Part shown: in pieces, positions 9,088 to 17,306 of the stretch
How the letters are laid out: each line of letters opens with the position of its first letter
How positions within the stretch are numbered: position 1 is the first letter of the stretch
Assembly: GCF_001426995.1 (NCBI RefSeq)
Contig: NZ_LMFY01000001.1
Coordinates: 2,291,675 to 2,355,674, forward strand
Length of the DNA: 64,000 nucleotides
Reading direction: 5' to 3'
Source: Microbacterium sp. Root553
Lineage (GTDB): Bacteria > Actinomycetota > Actinomycetes > Actinomycetales > Microbacteriaceae
Notes under the pieces: model-generated
Database searches by the model: none
The model's input: the letters and a program-made list of their open reading frames with translations, nothing else
What the model was told of the DNA's origin: nothing
Translations under genes and position numbers: made by a program

Positions 9088-9768
9088 GTGAACTCCCGAA
9101 ACGACATGACCCCCCTCCGCGACGACGTCTCGCCGATGCCTGCATCAGCGACTCTCTCGGCGCGCTCGGGCAGTCGTCGACGTGGTGTGGTCGGGTTCTT
9201 CAGCGCTCTGGCGGTCGTGGGTTTCGCCGCCGCCATGGTCGCTCCGACGGGTGTGGCGCTGGCTGAGCAGCCCCTGGCCGAGGGGCCGGAATCCGCATAC
9301 GCGGCGGCGCTCACCGAGACGCAGAACCTCACCGTGACCGTCGAGGGCGCCGAGATCGCTCCGATCCAGCGCGGCACCTTCTCGGTGTACGTCACCCCGA
9401 AGCCGACTCCGACGCCCACCCCCTCGACAGCCTCCTCCGGTGACTCCGGTTCGGGCTCGGGAGGCGGCGGACCGCTCTTCTACACCGGCGGCGGCGCCCC
9501 TGCGGAGTGGATGGCTGCGGCCGGGATCGCCGAGTCCGACTGGGGCTACGTCGACTACATCGTCTCGCGCGAGAGCGGGTGGAACCCGAACGCGACGAAC
9601 AGGTCGTCGGGTGCCTGCGGTCTCGTCCAGGCTCTCCCCTGCAGCAAGGTGCCGGGCAACGGCTACGACCCTGTCGACAACCTCCGGTGGGCGACGGGCT
9701 ACGCGACCGGTCGGTACGGCAGCTGGGCCGGCGCGCACGCGTTCTGGACGAACAACCACTGGTGGTGA
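9088..9768 (+). CDS. Secreted transglycosylase SLT-like protein
   Basis: 226 residues. A basic N-terminus then a hydrophobic stretch (about residues 33-55, GVVGFFSALAVVGFAAAMVA) ending in AlaLeuAla makes a signal peptide. A middle linker is rich in Pro-Thr and Gly-Ser. The C-terminal 75 residues are a short lysozyme-like SLT fold: the catalytic Glu is in SRESGWNP, followed by CGLVQ and NLRWATGYATGRYGSWAGAHAFW. It should cleave peptidoglycan glycan strands outside the cell. The GTG at 9088 follows a -10 by 10 bases; later ATGs at 9106 and 9136 are possible. Confidence 0.85.
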   Translation: MNSRNDMTPLRDDVSPMPASATLSARSGSRRRGVVGFFSALAVVGFAAAMVAPTGVALAEQPLAEGPESAYAAALTETQNLTVTVEGAEIAPIQRGTFSVYVTPKPTPTPTPSTASSGDSGSGSGGGGPLFYTGGGAPAEWMAAAGIAESDWGYVDYIVSRESGWNPNATNRSSGACGLVQALPCSKVPGNGYDPVDNLRWATGYATGRYGSWAGAHAFWTNNHWW

Positions 9769-9777
9769 GCGGCCGTC

Positions 9778-10065
9778 ATGGCCCGCTCCCGCAGACGCCG
9801 TCCGTCGCGCCCGGACGCCGAGGATTCGCTCGACCGCCTGCTCGCCTCCTGGAAGCGCTCCGAGGTGCGCCGCGGCGCGCAGTGGACTGTGCAGCCGGTG
9901 TCGGCGGCACAGGCGCTCAAGGAATACATCTGCCCGGGGTGCGGACGCACCGTCGCGCCGGGCAGGGCCCACCTGGTCGTCTGGCGCGCCGATGGCGTAC
10001 TGGGCGACGCGGCAGATCTCGCCTCCCGGCGACACTGGCACACACACTGTTGGAGGATCGCATGA
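9778..10065 (+). CDS. Small zinc-ribbon-like protein
   Basis: 95 residues, basic at the N-terminus (about 12 Arg in the first 30). A CPGCGRTVAPG knuckle near residue 52 and a C-terminal HWHTHCW give a Cys2-His/Cys metal site. I do not recognise a named family; such short actinobacterial proteins are sometimes labelled ATP/GTP-binding without a visible P-loop, and none is present here. It overlaps the next hydrolase gene by ATGA, suggesting a two-gene unit. Confidence 0.7.
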   Translation: MARSRRRRPSRPDAEDSLDRLLASWKRSEVRRGAQWTVQPVSAAQALKEYICPGCGRTVAPGRAHLVVWRADGVLGDAADLASRRHWHTHCWRIA

Positions 10066-10781
10066 GCATCGAGATTCGTGGACCTCTCGAGCTTCCGGCT
10101 CGACGCGAGGACATCGTCCTCGAGACGGCCGACGGGCTGAGCCTCGTCGGCGAGCTGGCGATGCCGGAATCGTCGGGTCCGGTGGCGACGCTCGTCACGC
10201 TGCATCCGCTGCCCACCGCCGGTGGTTTCATGGACTCCCACATCATCCGCAAGGCGGCGGCACGTCTGCCGGCACTGGCGGACCTCGCCGTGCTGCGCTT
10301 CAACACTCGGGGCACCACCTCGCCGCGAGGCACCAGCGACGGGGCGTTCGACGGGGGAGCGGCGGAGCAGTTCGACGTGGCCGCCGCGATGGACTTCGTG
10401 CGCGAACGCGGCTTGCCTCGTCCCTGGTTGCTCGGTTGGTCGTTCGGCACAGAGCTCGCGCTCAAGTACGGGCGCCAGCACGACGTGGAGGGCATCATCC
10501 TCCTCTCGCCTCCGCTGCACCGTGCGACAGCCGCAGAGGTCGCGGCGTGGGCGGATTCGGACGTCGACGTGGTCGTCCTCGTGCCTGAGCTCGACGACTA
10601 CCTCCGCCCGCCCGAGGCCCGGGAGCGCTTCGCCTCCATCCCGCACGCCACACTGATCGCGGTCGAGGGCGGCAAGCACCTGTGGGTGGGGGAGAGCCAG
10701 ACGCGCCGCGTGCTGACGGAGATCGTCGCAGCGGTGAATCCGACGGCGCTCCCGCTGCCGACCGAGTGGCCGTCGGCCTAG
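10062..10781 (+). CDS. Alpha/beta hydrolase
   Basis: 239 residues. TLHPLPTAGG (oxyanion strand region), the nucleophile elbow GWSFGTE, an Asp in VLVPELDDYL and the C-terminal His in GGKHLWVGE make a full alpha/beta-hydrolase triad. Substrate unknown; short dienelactone-hydrolase-like or carboxylesterase forms look alike. GGAGG (10052-10056) is 5 bases before the ATG, which overlaps the zinc-ribbon stop. Its stop codon shares a CTAG with the stop of the convergent transporter gene. Confidence 0.85.
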   Translation: MSIEIRGPLELPARREDIVLETADGLSLVGELAMPESSGPVATLVTLHPLPTAGGFMDSHIIRKAAARLPALADLAVLRFNTRGTTSPRGTSDGAFDGGAAEQFDVAAAMDFVRERGLPRPWLLGWSFGTELALKYGRQHDVEGIILLSPPLHRATAAEVAAWADSDVDVVVLVPELDDYLRPPEARERFASIPHATLIAVEGGKHLWVGESQTRRVLTEIVAAVNPTALPLPTEWPSA

Positions 10782-11839
10782 AGCTCGTTCATCCGCGGGA
10801 TCAGCACCTGGCGGTAGAGGATCAGAATGCTCGCTGCCACCGGGATGGCGATCAGAGCGCCGAGAAGGCCCAGCAGGCTTCCACCCGCGAGCGCCGCGAC
10901 CACGACGACCGCGCCAGGCACGGAGACGGCCCGGCTCATGATGCGCGGCGAGATCACGTACGCCTCGATCTGCATGTAGATGAGGTAGTAGACCGCCGCG
11001 GCGATCGCGGTGGCCGGTGAGCCGAGGCCCGGGATCAGGCACACGAGCACGATGATCGTCGAACCCGTGAGTGTTCCCACGAGCGGGATCAGAGAGAAGA
11101 AGAAGGCGACGACGGCGAGCACGGCCGGGAACGGCGCATCGATGATCGTGAGGAAGATCATGCTCAGGATGCCGTTGATCACCCCCTGCGTGACCTGCCC
11201 CATGACGTAGTAGCCGACGGAGTCCGTGATCTGCTCGGCCAGGTCGATGAAGCGCTCCCGCTTCGACGCGGGGGCGAGCTGGTAGACAGCGCGCTTCAGC
11301 GACGGAGTGGAGGCGGTCAGATAGATCGTCAGGATGAGGACGATGAACGCGCCGAAGAGCCCGCTGACCACGGCGCCGCTCGCCGCGAGAACGCTCTGGC
11401 CGATGGATCCGCCGATCTGCGCGAGATTGGTCTCGAGCCAGTTCGAGACGTAGGCGAACACCTCGTCGACCTTCAGGTTCGGGAAGGTGTCGACCATCCA
11501 CTGTCGGAGGTCGGCGAGCAGAGTGTCGCGCTGCACGAGGACCGTGATCTGGGCGATGAGCTGCGAGATCTGGTCGACCAGCACCGGGATGACGATCAGG
11601 ATGATGCCGGCGAAGATGCTGAGGACGCCGAGGATCGTGATCAGCACCGCGACCCAGCGGGGCAGCTTCTTGCGCTCGAGGAACGAGACGAGCGGATCGA
11701 GTCCCAGGCTCAGGAAGAGGGCGGTGCCGACATAGAGCAGCACGGTCGACAGACTCTCGACGCTGCCGATCAGCAGGATGCCGAGTCCCACGCCGAGCGT
11801 CGCCACCAGGGCGGTGCGGAACGGGTTGTGGATCTTCAT
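10778..11839 (-). CDS. AI-2E/PerM-family transporter
   Basis: 353 residues with about eight membrane segments. The family pattern is clear: an N-terminal hydrophobic pair, a soluble amphipathic middle (VDQISQLIAQITVLVQRD), then VTQGVINGILSMIFLTIIDAPFP split by family motifs, IPLVGTLTGS and PRIMSRAV. Members export AI-2 or act as sodium/proton antiporters; the substrate cannot be read here. The start at 11839 follows GAGGAG by 5 bases; the frame is open to 11944 but without coding character. The predicted promoter -10 is TAGCCT at 11869-11874. Confidence 0.88.
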   Translation of the reverse strand: MKIHNPFRTALVATLGVGLGILLIGSVESLSTVLLYVGTALFLSLGLDPLVSFLERKKLPRWVAVLITILGVLSIFAGIILIVIPVLVDQISQLIAQITVLVQRDTLLADLRQWMVDTFPNLKVDEVFAYVSNWLETNLAQIGGSIGQSVLAASGAVVSGLFGAFIVLILTIYLTASTPSLKRAVYQLAPASKRERFIDLAEQITDSVGYYVMGQVTQGVINGILSMIFLTIIDAPFPAVLAVVAFFFSLIPLVGTLTGSTIIVLVCLIPGLGSPATAIAAAVYYLIYMQIEAYVISPRIMSRAVSVPGAVVVVAALAGGSLLGLLGALIAIPVAASILILYRQVLIPRMNEL

Positions 11840-11868
11840 CGCGGCTCCTCGGGAATACGGGTGCTGCA

Positions 11869-11874
11869 AGGCTA
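11869..11874 (-). promoter_or_regulatory. Predicted -10 element of the AI-2E-family gene
   Basis: TAGCCT read on the minus strand; leader about 25 bases with GAGGAG as ribosome site. Confidence 0.4.
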
Positions 11875-11958
11875 TCGAGCGCACCGGGACTCGCCGACAC
11901 GACGTGCCGCGCGACCGGGTGAGGCATGCCCTCGTGGGCAACACTCAGGAGCTTTCGC

Positions 11959-11964
11959 TAGTCT
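11959..11964 (+). promoter_or_regulatory. Predicted -10 element of the 12021 membrane protein gene
   Basis: TAGTCT; leader about 50 bases ending in GAGGAG (12008-12013). Confidence 0.45.
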
Positions 11965-12020
11965 GAAACGTCGAGTGTTGCGACTCGGGTGTGCGCCCGC
12001 GTCGTGTGAGGAGACTATTC

Positions 12021-14111
12021 GTGCGTTTCGTATGGGCCGTCGTGGCCTTCGTGCTGGCCGCGGGACTGATCGCTGCAGGCATAGCCCAGCGAACCATCTT
12101 CATGGGTCCGTCGACCCAGGAGGCGGCGGTCGCCGTGGAAGAACCCGCCCCGTATGTGCTGCTGGACGGCGACGTCCTGCGTGAGCACCCGGGCGCTCAG
12201 ACCCTCCTCGTCCGTGGTGACGGCGACATCTTCGCGGCGTATGGCAGGACCGCCGACATAGAGGCGTGGCTCGCCGGTTCGTCGTACAACCACGCCTCGG
12301 TCGGCGCGGACGGCGACATCGACGTCGCGTTCGTCGAAGCCGCAGAGCCGGAGGATGACGGAGGTGACACGGCGGGGGAGACCCCGGCCCCGGAGGAGAC
12401 CCCTGCGGTGGAGGAGACTCCCGCACCCGAGGAGTCCGCTGCCACGGAGGAGACTCCCGCCACCGAGGAGACCCCTGCGGCAGAAGAGACGCCGACCACC
12501 GAGGAGGCTCCCGCGGAGGAGGCTCCGGCGGCGGAGACCACGACCGGACGCAGCCCTGTGGGCTCCGACCTCTGGCTCGACTCCTTCACCGACACCGATT
12601 CGCTCATCGCCGACATGCAGCTCCCGGAGGGCGTGAGCGTGATCATCGCGCGCGACGGCACCGCAGACGCACCCGAGGACATCGCGGTCTCCTGGCCGCT
12701 GGACACGTCGACGCCGCTCGCGGGGCCGCTGCTCTCCGCCGGAGCCGCGATGCTCCTCGTCGGCCTCGTCCTCTACGTCCTGGCGATCCGCCATCAGCGC
12801 CGCGGTCGCGGTCCGCGCCGCAAGGGCCCTGGCCCTCTTCCCCCCACGGAGCCCATCGACATCGCACAGCTTCCGCCGGCGGAGCGCGCGGCGATCGAGG
12901 AGACGCCGTCGGCGCCCGCGCCGGACACCTCGGCGACTGACGCTCCGGCACCGGATGGGAAGCCCGCGGACGCGTCGGCCACGCCCGGCAGCGACACGTC
13001 CGGCAGCGATGTCCGCACGTCGGAGCGGCGCGCATCCGCGCCGGCACGCCGGCGACGTCTGCTGGCTATCCCGGCGATCGCTCTGACCGCGCTCATCGCG
13101 ACCGGGTGCTCGGCCCAGTCCTGGCCGCAATTCGGTGAGGGCACCCCGTCGCCGTCGCCGACCGCGACGATCATCGCGCCGGAGAACCAGAAGCCGCCGG
13201 CCGTCACCGAGGCGCAGGCGAAGCGCATCCTGCAGGAGGTCTCGGCCACGCTGTCCGACGCGGATGCCGCGATGGACATCGATCTGGCGGCCACGAGGCT
13301 CGACGGACCGGCGCTGACCGCTCGCACGACCGAGTACGCGCTGCGCACCGCTCTGCCCGACACCACCCCTCCCGCGGCGATCCCGACCGATGAGGTCGAG
13401 GTCGTGCTCCCCGAGGCGACCGACCGCTGGCCGCGCACCGTGCTGCTGCTGTCCAAGAGCAGCGGGGACGACACGATCCCGCCGGTCATCCTGACGATGA
13501 CGCAGCAGGACCCGTGGTCGAACTACAAGGTCGACAACATGGCCGAGATGTCTGCGGACGCCGCCTTCCCGAAGGTCGCCGCAGCCTGGCTCGGCACGTC
13601 GCTCATCCCCGACGACTCCGCATTCCTGAGCATCCGACCCGCCGACCTCGCGACGATGTTCGCGGATGCGGTCGACGAGGGCGAGCAGAGTGCGTCGTAC
13701 GGACAGTTCGACGAGCTCTCGCAGAACCTCGCGCAGTCGATCCGCGACAGCCGACAGTCTGTGGTTCAGAACCTGGCGGACAACGGCGCGGCCGAGACCA
13801 GCCAGACCTCGTTCGACATCGTGCCCGCGGATCCCGCGCCGGTGTCGATGGCCACGCTCGACAGCGGTGCGATCGTCGCGGTCTCGCTCATCGACACCGA
13901 GTCGGTGACGCCGACCTCCGCCGATGCGGTGATCCGCTTCGGCGACAACGCCCAGGCGAAAGCGCTGACCGGGGTGACCGAGTCCGCCAAGGGCGTCACC
14001 ACCAAGTACGAATTCCAGTTGTTCTTCTCCGTCCCCGCCCAGGGTTCCTCTGAGCAGATCCGGCTTCTCGCCGTGCGCCAGGACCTTCTCTCCGTCGAGG
14101 TGATCAAGTGA
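12021..14111 (+). CDS. Large membrane protein with acidic repeats and an internal lipobox-like segment
   Basis: 696 residues; no named family recognised. Hydrophobic segments: residues 2-23, about 237-256, and about 347-362, the last preceded by four Arg and ending in a lipobox-like ALIATGC (Cys at 363). Between the first two lies a run of E-E-T-P/A repeats (about 119-173), strongly acidic. Residues 257-346 are Pro/basic-rich. The C-terminal 330 residues look like an extracytoplasmic soluble domain. The GTG at 12021 has GAGGAG 7 bases upstream; the in-frame GTG at 11991 has none. The final GTGA overlaps the next gene, a thioredoxin-TPR protein. Confidence 0.75.
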   Translation: MRFVWAVVAFVLAAGLIAAGIAQRTIFMGPSTQEAAVAVEEPAPYVLLDGDVLREHPGAQTLLVRGDGDIFAAYGRTADIEAWLAGSSYNHASVGADGDIDVAFVEAAEPEDDGGDTAGETPAPEETPAVEETPAPEESAATEETPATEETPAAEETPTTEEAPAEEAPAAETTTGRSPVGSDLWLDSFTDTDSLIADMQLPEGVSVIIARDGTADAPEDIAVSWPLDTSTPLAGPLLSAGAAMLLVGLVLYVLAIRHQRRGRGPRRKGPGPLPPTEPIDIAQLPPAERAAIEETPSAPAPDTSATDAPAPDGKPADASATPGSDTSGSDVRTSERRASAPARRRRLLAIPAIALTALIATGCSAQSWPQFGEGTPSPSPTATIIAPENQKPPAVTEAQAKRILQEVSATLSDADAAMDIDLAATRLDGPALTARTTEYALRTALPDTTPPAAIPTDEVEVVLPEATDRWPRTVLLLSKSSGDDTIPPVILTMTQQDPWSNYKVDNMAEMSADAAFPKVAAAWLGTSLIPDDSAFLSIRPADLATMFADAVDEGEQSASYGQFDELSQNLAQSIRDSRQSVVQNLADNGAAETSQTSFDIVPADPAPVSMATLDSGAIVAVSLIDTESVTPTSADAVIRFGDNAQAKALTGVTESAKGVTTKYEFQLFFSVPAQGSSEQIRLLAVRQDLLSVEVIK

Positions 14112-15040
14112 CCGAAATGTCTCCCGCCGCTCTCCGAGGTGCTGTCGACCTCTCCTCCCTCCGCAATCGTCCCGCGGCTCCCGCGCCCGGCGCGCAGCCT
14201 CAGACAGGGGCGCCCATGGCCGATGTGGTCGTCGACGCGACGGACGAATCGTTCGGCCAGATCCTTGAGCTGTCGCGCACCGTTCCGGTGGTCGTCGACC
14301 TCTGGGCGGAGTGGTGCGGACCCTGCAAGCAGCTCAGCCCCATCATCGAGAAGGTCACGCGCGAGCTCGGCGGCAAGGTGCTGCTCGCGAAAGTCGACGT
14401 CGATGCCAACCCGCAGCTCGCTCAGGGGTTCCGTGCGCAGTCGATCCCCATGGTGGTCGCGCTGATCGCGGGTCAGCCGGTCCCCATGTTCACCGGAGCG
14501 GTGCCGGAGCAGCAGGTGCGCGAGGTGTTCGCGCAGCTCCTGCAGCTCGCGGCGCAGAACGGCGTCACCGGCTCGCTCGATGTGGGAGCGCCCTCCGAGC
14601 AGGCTGACGTGCCCGAAGAGCCGCCGATGCCGCCGCTGCACGCGGAGGCGTTCGCCGCGATCGAGATGGGCGATTACGCGGCCGCGATCGTCGCCTACGA
14701 GAAGGCGCTCGCGGAGAACCCCCGCGACGAGGATGCCATCGCGGGACTGGGGCAGGTGCGCCTGCTGGAGCGCGTCCAGAAGCTCGACCTCCAGGATGCA
14801 CGGGCCGCGGCGGCAGCGGGTCCGCTGGACATCGCGGCGCAGTTCGACGTCGCCGACCTCGATCTCGCCGGCGGACACGTCGACGACGCCTTCGGTCGGC
14901 TGCTGGACCTCTTCGCTCAGCTGCCGTCGGACGAGCGCACGCCGGTGCGCGAGCGGCTCGTCGAGCTCTTCGGGCTCATCGGCGTGACCGACCCCCGCGT
15001 CGTCATGGCGCGCAACAGGCTCACGTCACTGCTCTTCTGA
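14108..15040 (+). CDS. Thioredoxin-fold TPR protein (CnoX/YbbN-like)
   Basis: 310 residues. After a 35-residue flexible N-terminus comes a thioredoxin domain with the redox motif WCGPC (residues 69-73) and the conserved cis-Pro (SIPMVVAL). The C-terminal half is TPR-like helical (FAAIEMGDYAAAIVAYEKAL and AQFDVADLDLAGGHVDDAF). In E. coli CnoX is a chaperedoxin that hands substrates to GroEL; in actinobacteria the role is inferred. Unlike E. coli CnoX this one keeps both cysteines, so it could be redox active. GTG at 14108 overlaps the stop of the upstream membrane gene. Confidence 0.85.
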   Translation: MTEMSPAALRGAVDLSSLRNRPAAPAPGAQPQTGAPMADVVVDATDESFGQILELSRTVPVVVDLWAEWCGPCKQLSPIIEKVTRELGGKVLLAKVDVDANPQLAQGFRAQSIPMVVALIAGQPVPMFTGAVPEQQVREVFAQLLQLAAQNGVTGSLDVGAPSEQADVPEEPPMPPLHAEAFAAIEMGDYAAAIVAYEKALAENPRDEDAIAGLGQVRLLERVQKLDLQDARAAAAAGPLDIAAQFDVADLDLAGGHVDDAFGRLLDLFAQLPSDERTPVRERLVELFGLIGVTDPRVVMARNRLTSLLF

Positions 15041-15046
15041 GGCGTT

Positions 15047-15094
15047 CGCCGCGCGGTCGGCACTCGGCATCTGCCGATCAGCGTCCGCGCGGCG
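15047..15094. terminator. Hairpin terminator between convergent thioredoxin-TPR gene and glgB
   Basis: A 10-bp perfect stem CGCCGCGCGG / CCGCGCGGCG (15047-15056, 15085-15094) is continued by a further 6 bp (TCGGCA / TGCCGA) after a 7-base bulge. Probably works in both directions. Confidence 0.65.
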
Positions 15095-15101
15095 CAGACG
15101 G

Positions 15102-17306
15102 TCACCCGTGGGTGATCGTCGGGACGTGCGGCTCTCCCTCGTAGCGCAGCCAGATCGTCGACAGCGCGGGCAGCGTCATGGTCGTGGACGCGACGCCGTC
15201 GCCGTCGTCATGAGCGACGACCATCCCGAGATTTCCCGAGCCGCGTCCGCCGTAGGCGGCAGCATCCGTGTTGAGGATCTCCTGCCACACCCCGGCTCCG
15301 GGGAGGGTCAGGCGGTATCCGCTGCGTTCCAGGCCGGCGAAGTTGCTGATCACGGCCACCCGACCGCCGTGCGCGTCGCGACGCTCGAACGCGATCACGT
15401 TCGGATCCCAGCTCGGTGCCCCGAGGCGCGAGAACGAGGATCCGTCGCTGTCGCGCTCCCACAGCGGCGCCTGCGCGCGATAGGCGCGATTGAGTTCGCC
15501 GACGAAGTCCTGCAGCTGTGCGTGCGAGGGCTGATCGAGCAGCCACCAGTCGAGTTCGCGGGACTCGGACCACTCGCCGAGCTGCCCGAACTCCTGCCCC
15601 ATGAAGAGGAGCTTCTTGCCGGGGTGCCCCCACATGTAGCCGAGGTACGCTCGCACATTCGCGAGCTTGTGCCAGTGGTCGCCCGGCATCTTCGAGACGA
15701 GACTGCCCTTGCCGTGCACGACCTCGTCGTGGCTGATCGGCAGCAGATAGTTCTCGCCGAAGGCGTAGACGAACGAGAAGGTCATCTCGCCCTCGTGGTG
15801 CGCCCGGTACATGGGATCGCGCTCGATGTACTGGAGCGAGTCGTTCATCCAGCCCATGTTCCACTTGAACCCGAACCCCAGACCCGCGTGATCGGTCGGG
15901 GCGGTGACACCGGGGAAGCTGGTGGACTCCTCCGCGATCATCAGCACGCCGGGGTGCACGCGGTATGCGGTGGCGTTGACCTCCTGGAGGAACCGGATGG
16001 CCTCGAGATTCTCCCTGCCGCCGTGGATGTTCGGTTCCCATTCACCGTCGTTGCGCGAGTAGTCGAGGTACAGCATCGATGCGACGGCATCGACACGGAG
16101 CCCGTCGACATGGAACTCGCTGAGCCAGAACAGTGCGTTCGCGACCAGGAAGCCCCGCACCTCGGCGCGGCCGTAGTCGAAGATGAGCGTGCCCCAGTCC
16201 TGGTGCTCGCCGCGGCGCGGATCCGGGTGCTCGTACAGGGGCTGTCCGTCGAACCGGGCGAGTGCGAAGGCATCCTTGGGGAAGTGCCCAGGAACCCAGT
16301 CCATGATCACGCCGATGCCCGCCTGATGCAGGCGGTCGATCAGGTATCGCAGATCGTCGGGGCTGCCGAAACGGCTCGTGGCGGCGTAGTACCCGCTCAC
16401 CTGGTAGCCCCAGGATCCTCCGAACGGATGCTCCGCCAGAGGCATGAACTCGACGTGGGTGAAGCCGGTCTCCGTCACGTGCTCGATCAGCGGATCCGCC
16501 GCATCGCGGTAGCTCAGACCACCCCGCCAGGATCCCAGGTGCACCTCGTAGACCGAGAGCGACTGAGCGACCGCGTGCGTCGCCGCACGCCGCGTCATCC
16601 ACGCACCGTCCGACCAGGCGTACGTCGACTGCGTGATGACCGAGGCGGTCTCCGGCGGGACCTGCGCGGCCTGCGCCATCGGGTCCGCCTTGAAGATCCA
16701 GGAACCGTCTCTGGTACGGATCTCGTACTTGTAGGTCGTGCCCGCAGCGAGGTCGGGGACGAACAGCTCCCAGATCCCGCTTCCGCCCATCGAGCGCATC
16801 GCGTGGGACTCGCCGCTCCACCCGTTGACGTCGCCGACGACGCGCACCGCGGTCGCGTTCGGAGCCCAGACGGCGAACGCCACACCGGACTCCCCGTCGA
16901 CCACGCGCGGGTGGGCGCCGAGTGCGTCCCACAGCCGTTCGTGGCGTCCCTCCGCGATCAGATGCAGATCGAGCTCTCCGAGCGTGGGTCCGTGCCGGTA
17001 CGGGTCTCCGGCGAGTGTCTCCTCGCCTCCCGCATAGGCCGTGGCGAGACGGTAGGCGACGGGTGCCCCGGCATGCTGAGCCTCCCAGATGCCCTCTGCG
17101 ACGTGCGCGAGCTGCAGGCGCGAGCCGTCCTCGAACACCGCTGCGACGGACTCGGCCAGCGGCCGCCGTGCGCGGATGACGGTGACGGTGCGTCCGCTCG
17201 CATCGGTTGCCGGGTGCGAGCCGAGGACGGCGTGCGGGTCGTGGTGGCCCCCCGCCGCGACCGCGGTCCATTCCGACGTCGTCGTCGTATCTTCTGCGTG
17301 GCTCAT
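15102..17306 (-). CDS. glgB: 1,4-alpha-glucan branching enzyme GlgB
   Basis: 734 residues. Makes alpha-1,6 branches in glycogen. N-terminal CBM48-type domains precede a GH13 barrel: nucleophile Asp in GLRVDAVASM, acid/base Glu in LMIAEESTSF, and the HD pair in ISHDEVVHGKGSL. KLLFMGQEFGQ and the C-terminal beta domain are standard. Its ATG overlaps the glgE stop by ATGA, giving a glgE-glgB operon, the usual actinobacterial pairing in which GlgE extends linear glucan from maltose-1-phosphate and GlgB branches it. Confidence 0.97.
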   Translation of the reverse strand: MSHAEDTTTTSEWTAVAAGGHHDPHAVLGSHPATDASGRTVTVIRARRPLAESVAAVFEDGSRLQLAHVAEGIWEAQHAGAPVAYRLATAYAGGEETLAGDPYRHGPTLGELDLHLIAEGRHERLWDALGAHPRVVDGESGVAFAVWAPNATAVRVVGDVNGWSGESHAMRSMGGSGIWELFVPDLAAGTTYKYEIRTRDGSWIFKADPMAQAAQVPPETASVITQSTYAWSDGAWMTRRAATHAVAQSLSVYEVHLGSWRGGLSYRDAADPLIEHVTETGFTHVEFMPLAEHPFGGSWGYQVSGYYAATSRFGSPDDLRYLIDRLHQAGIGVIMDWVPGHFPKDAFALARFDGQPLYEHPDPRRGEHQDWGTLIFDYGRAEVRGFLVANALFWLSEFHVDGLRVDAVASMLYLDYSRNDGEWEPNIHGGRENLEAIRFLQEVNATAYRVHPGVLMIAEESTSFPGVTAPTDHAGLGFGFKWNMGWMNDSLQYIERDPMYRAHHEGEMTFSFVYAFGENYLLPISHDEVVHGKGSLVSKMPGDHWHKLANVRAYLGYMWGHPGKKLLFMGQEFGQLGEWSESRELDWWLLDQPSHAQLQDFVGELNRAYRAQAPLWERDSDGSSFSRLGAPSWDPNVIAFERRDAHGGRVAVISNFAGLERSGYRLTLPGAGVWQEILNTDAAAYGGRGSGNLGMVVAHDDGDGVASTTMTLPALSTIWLRYEGEPHVPTITHG

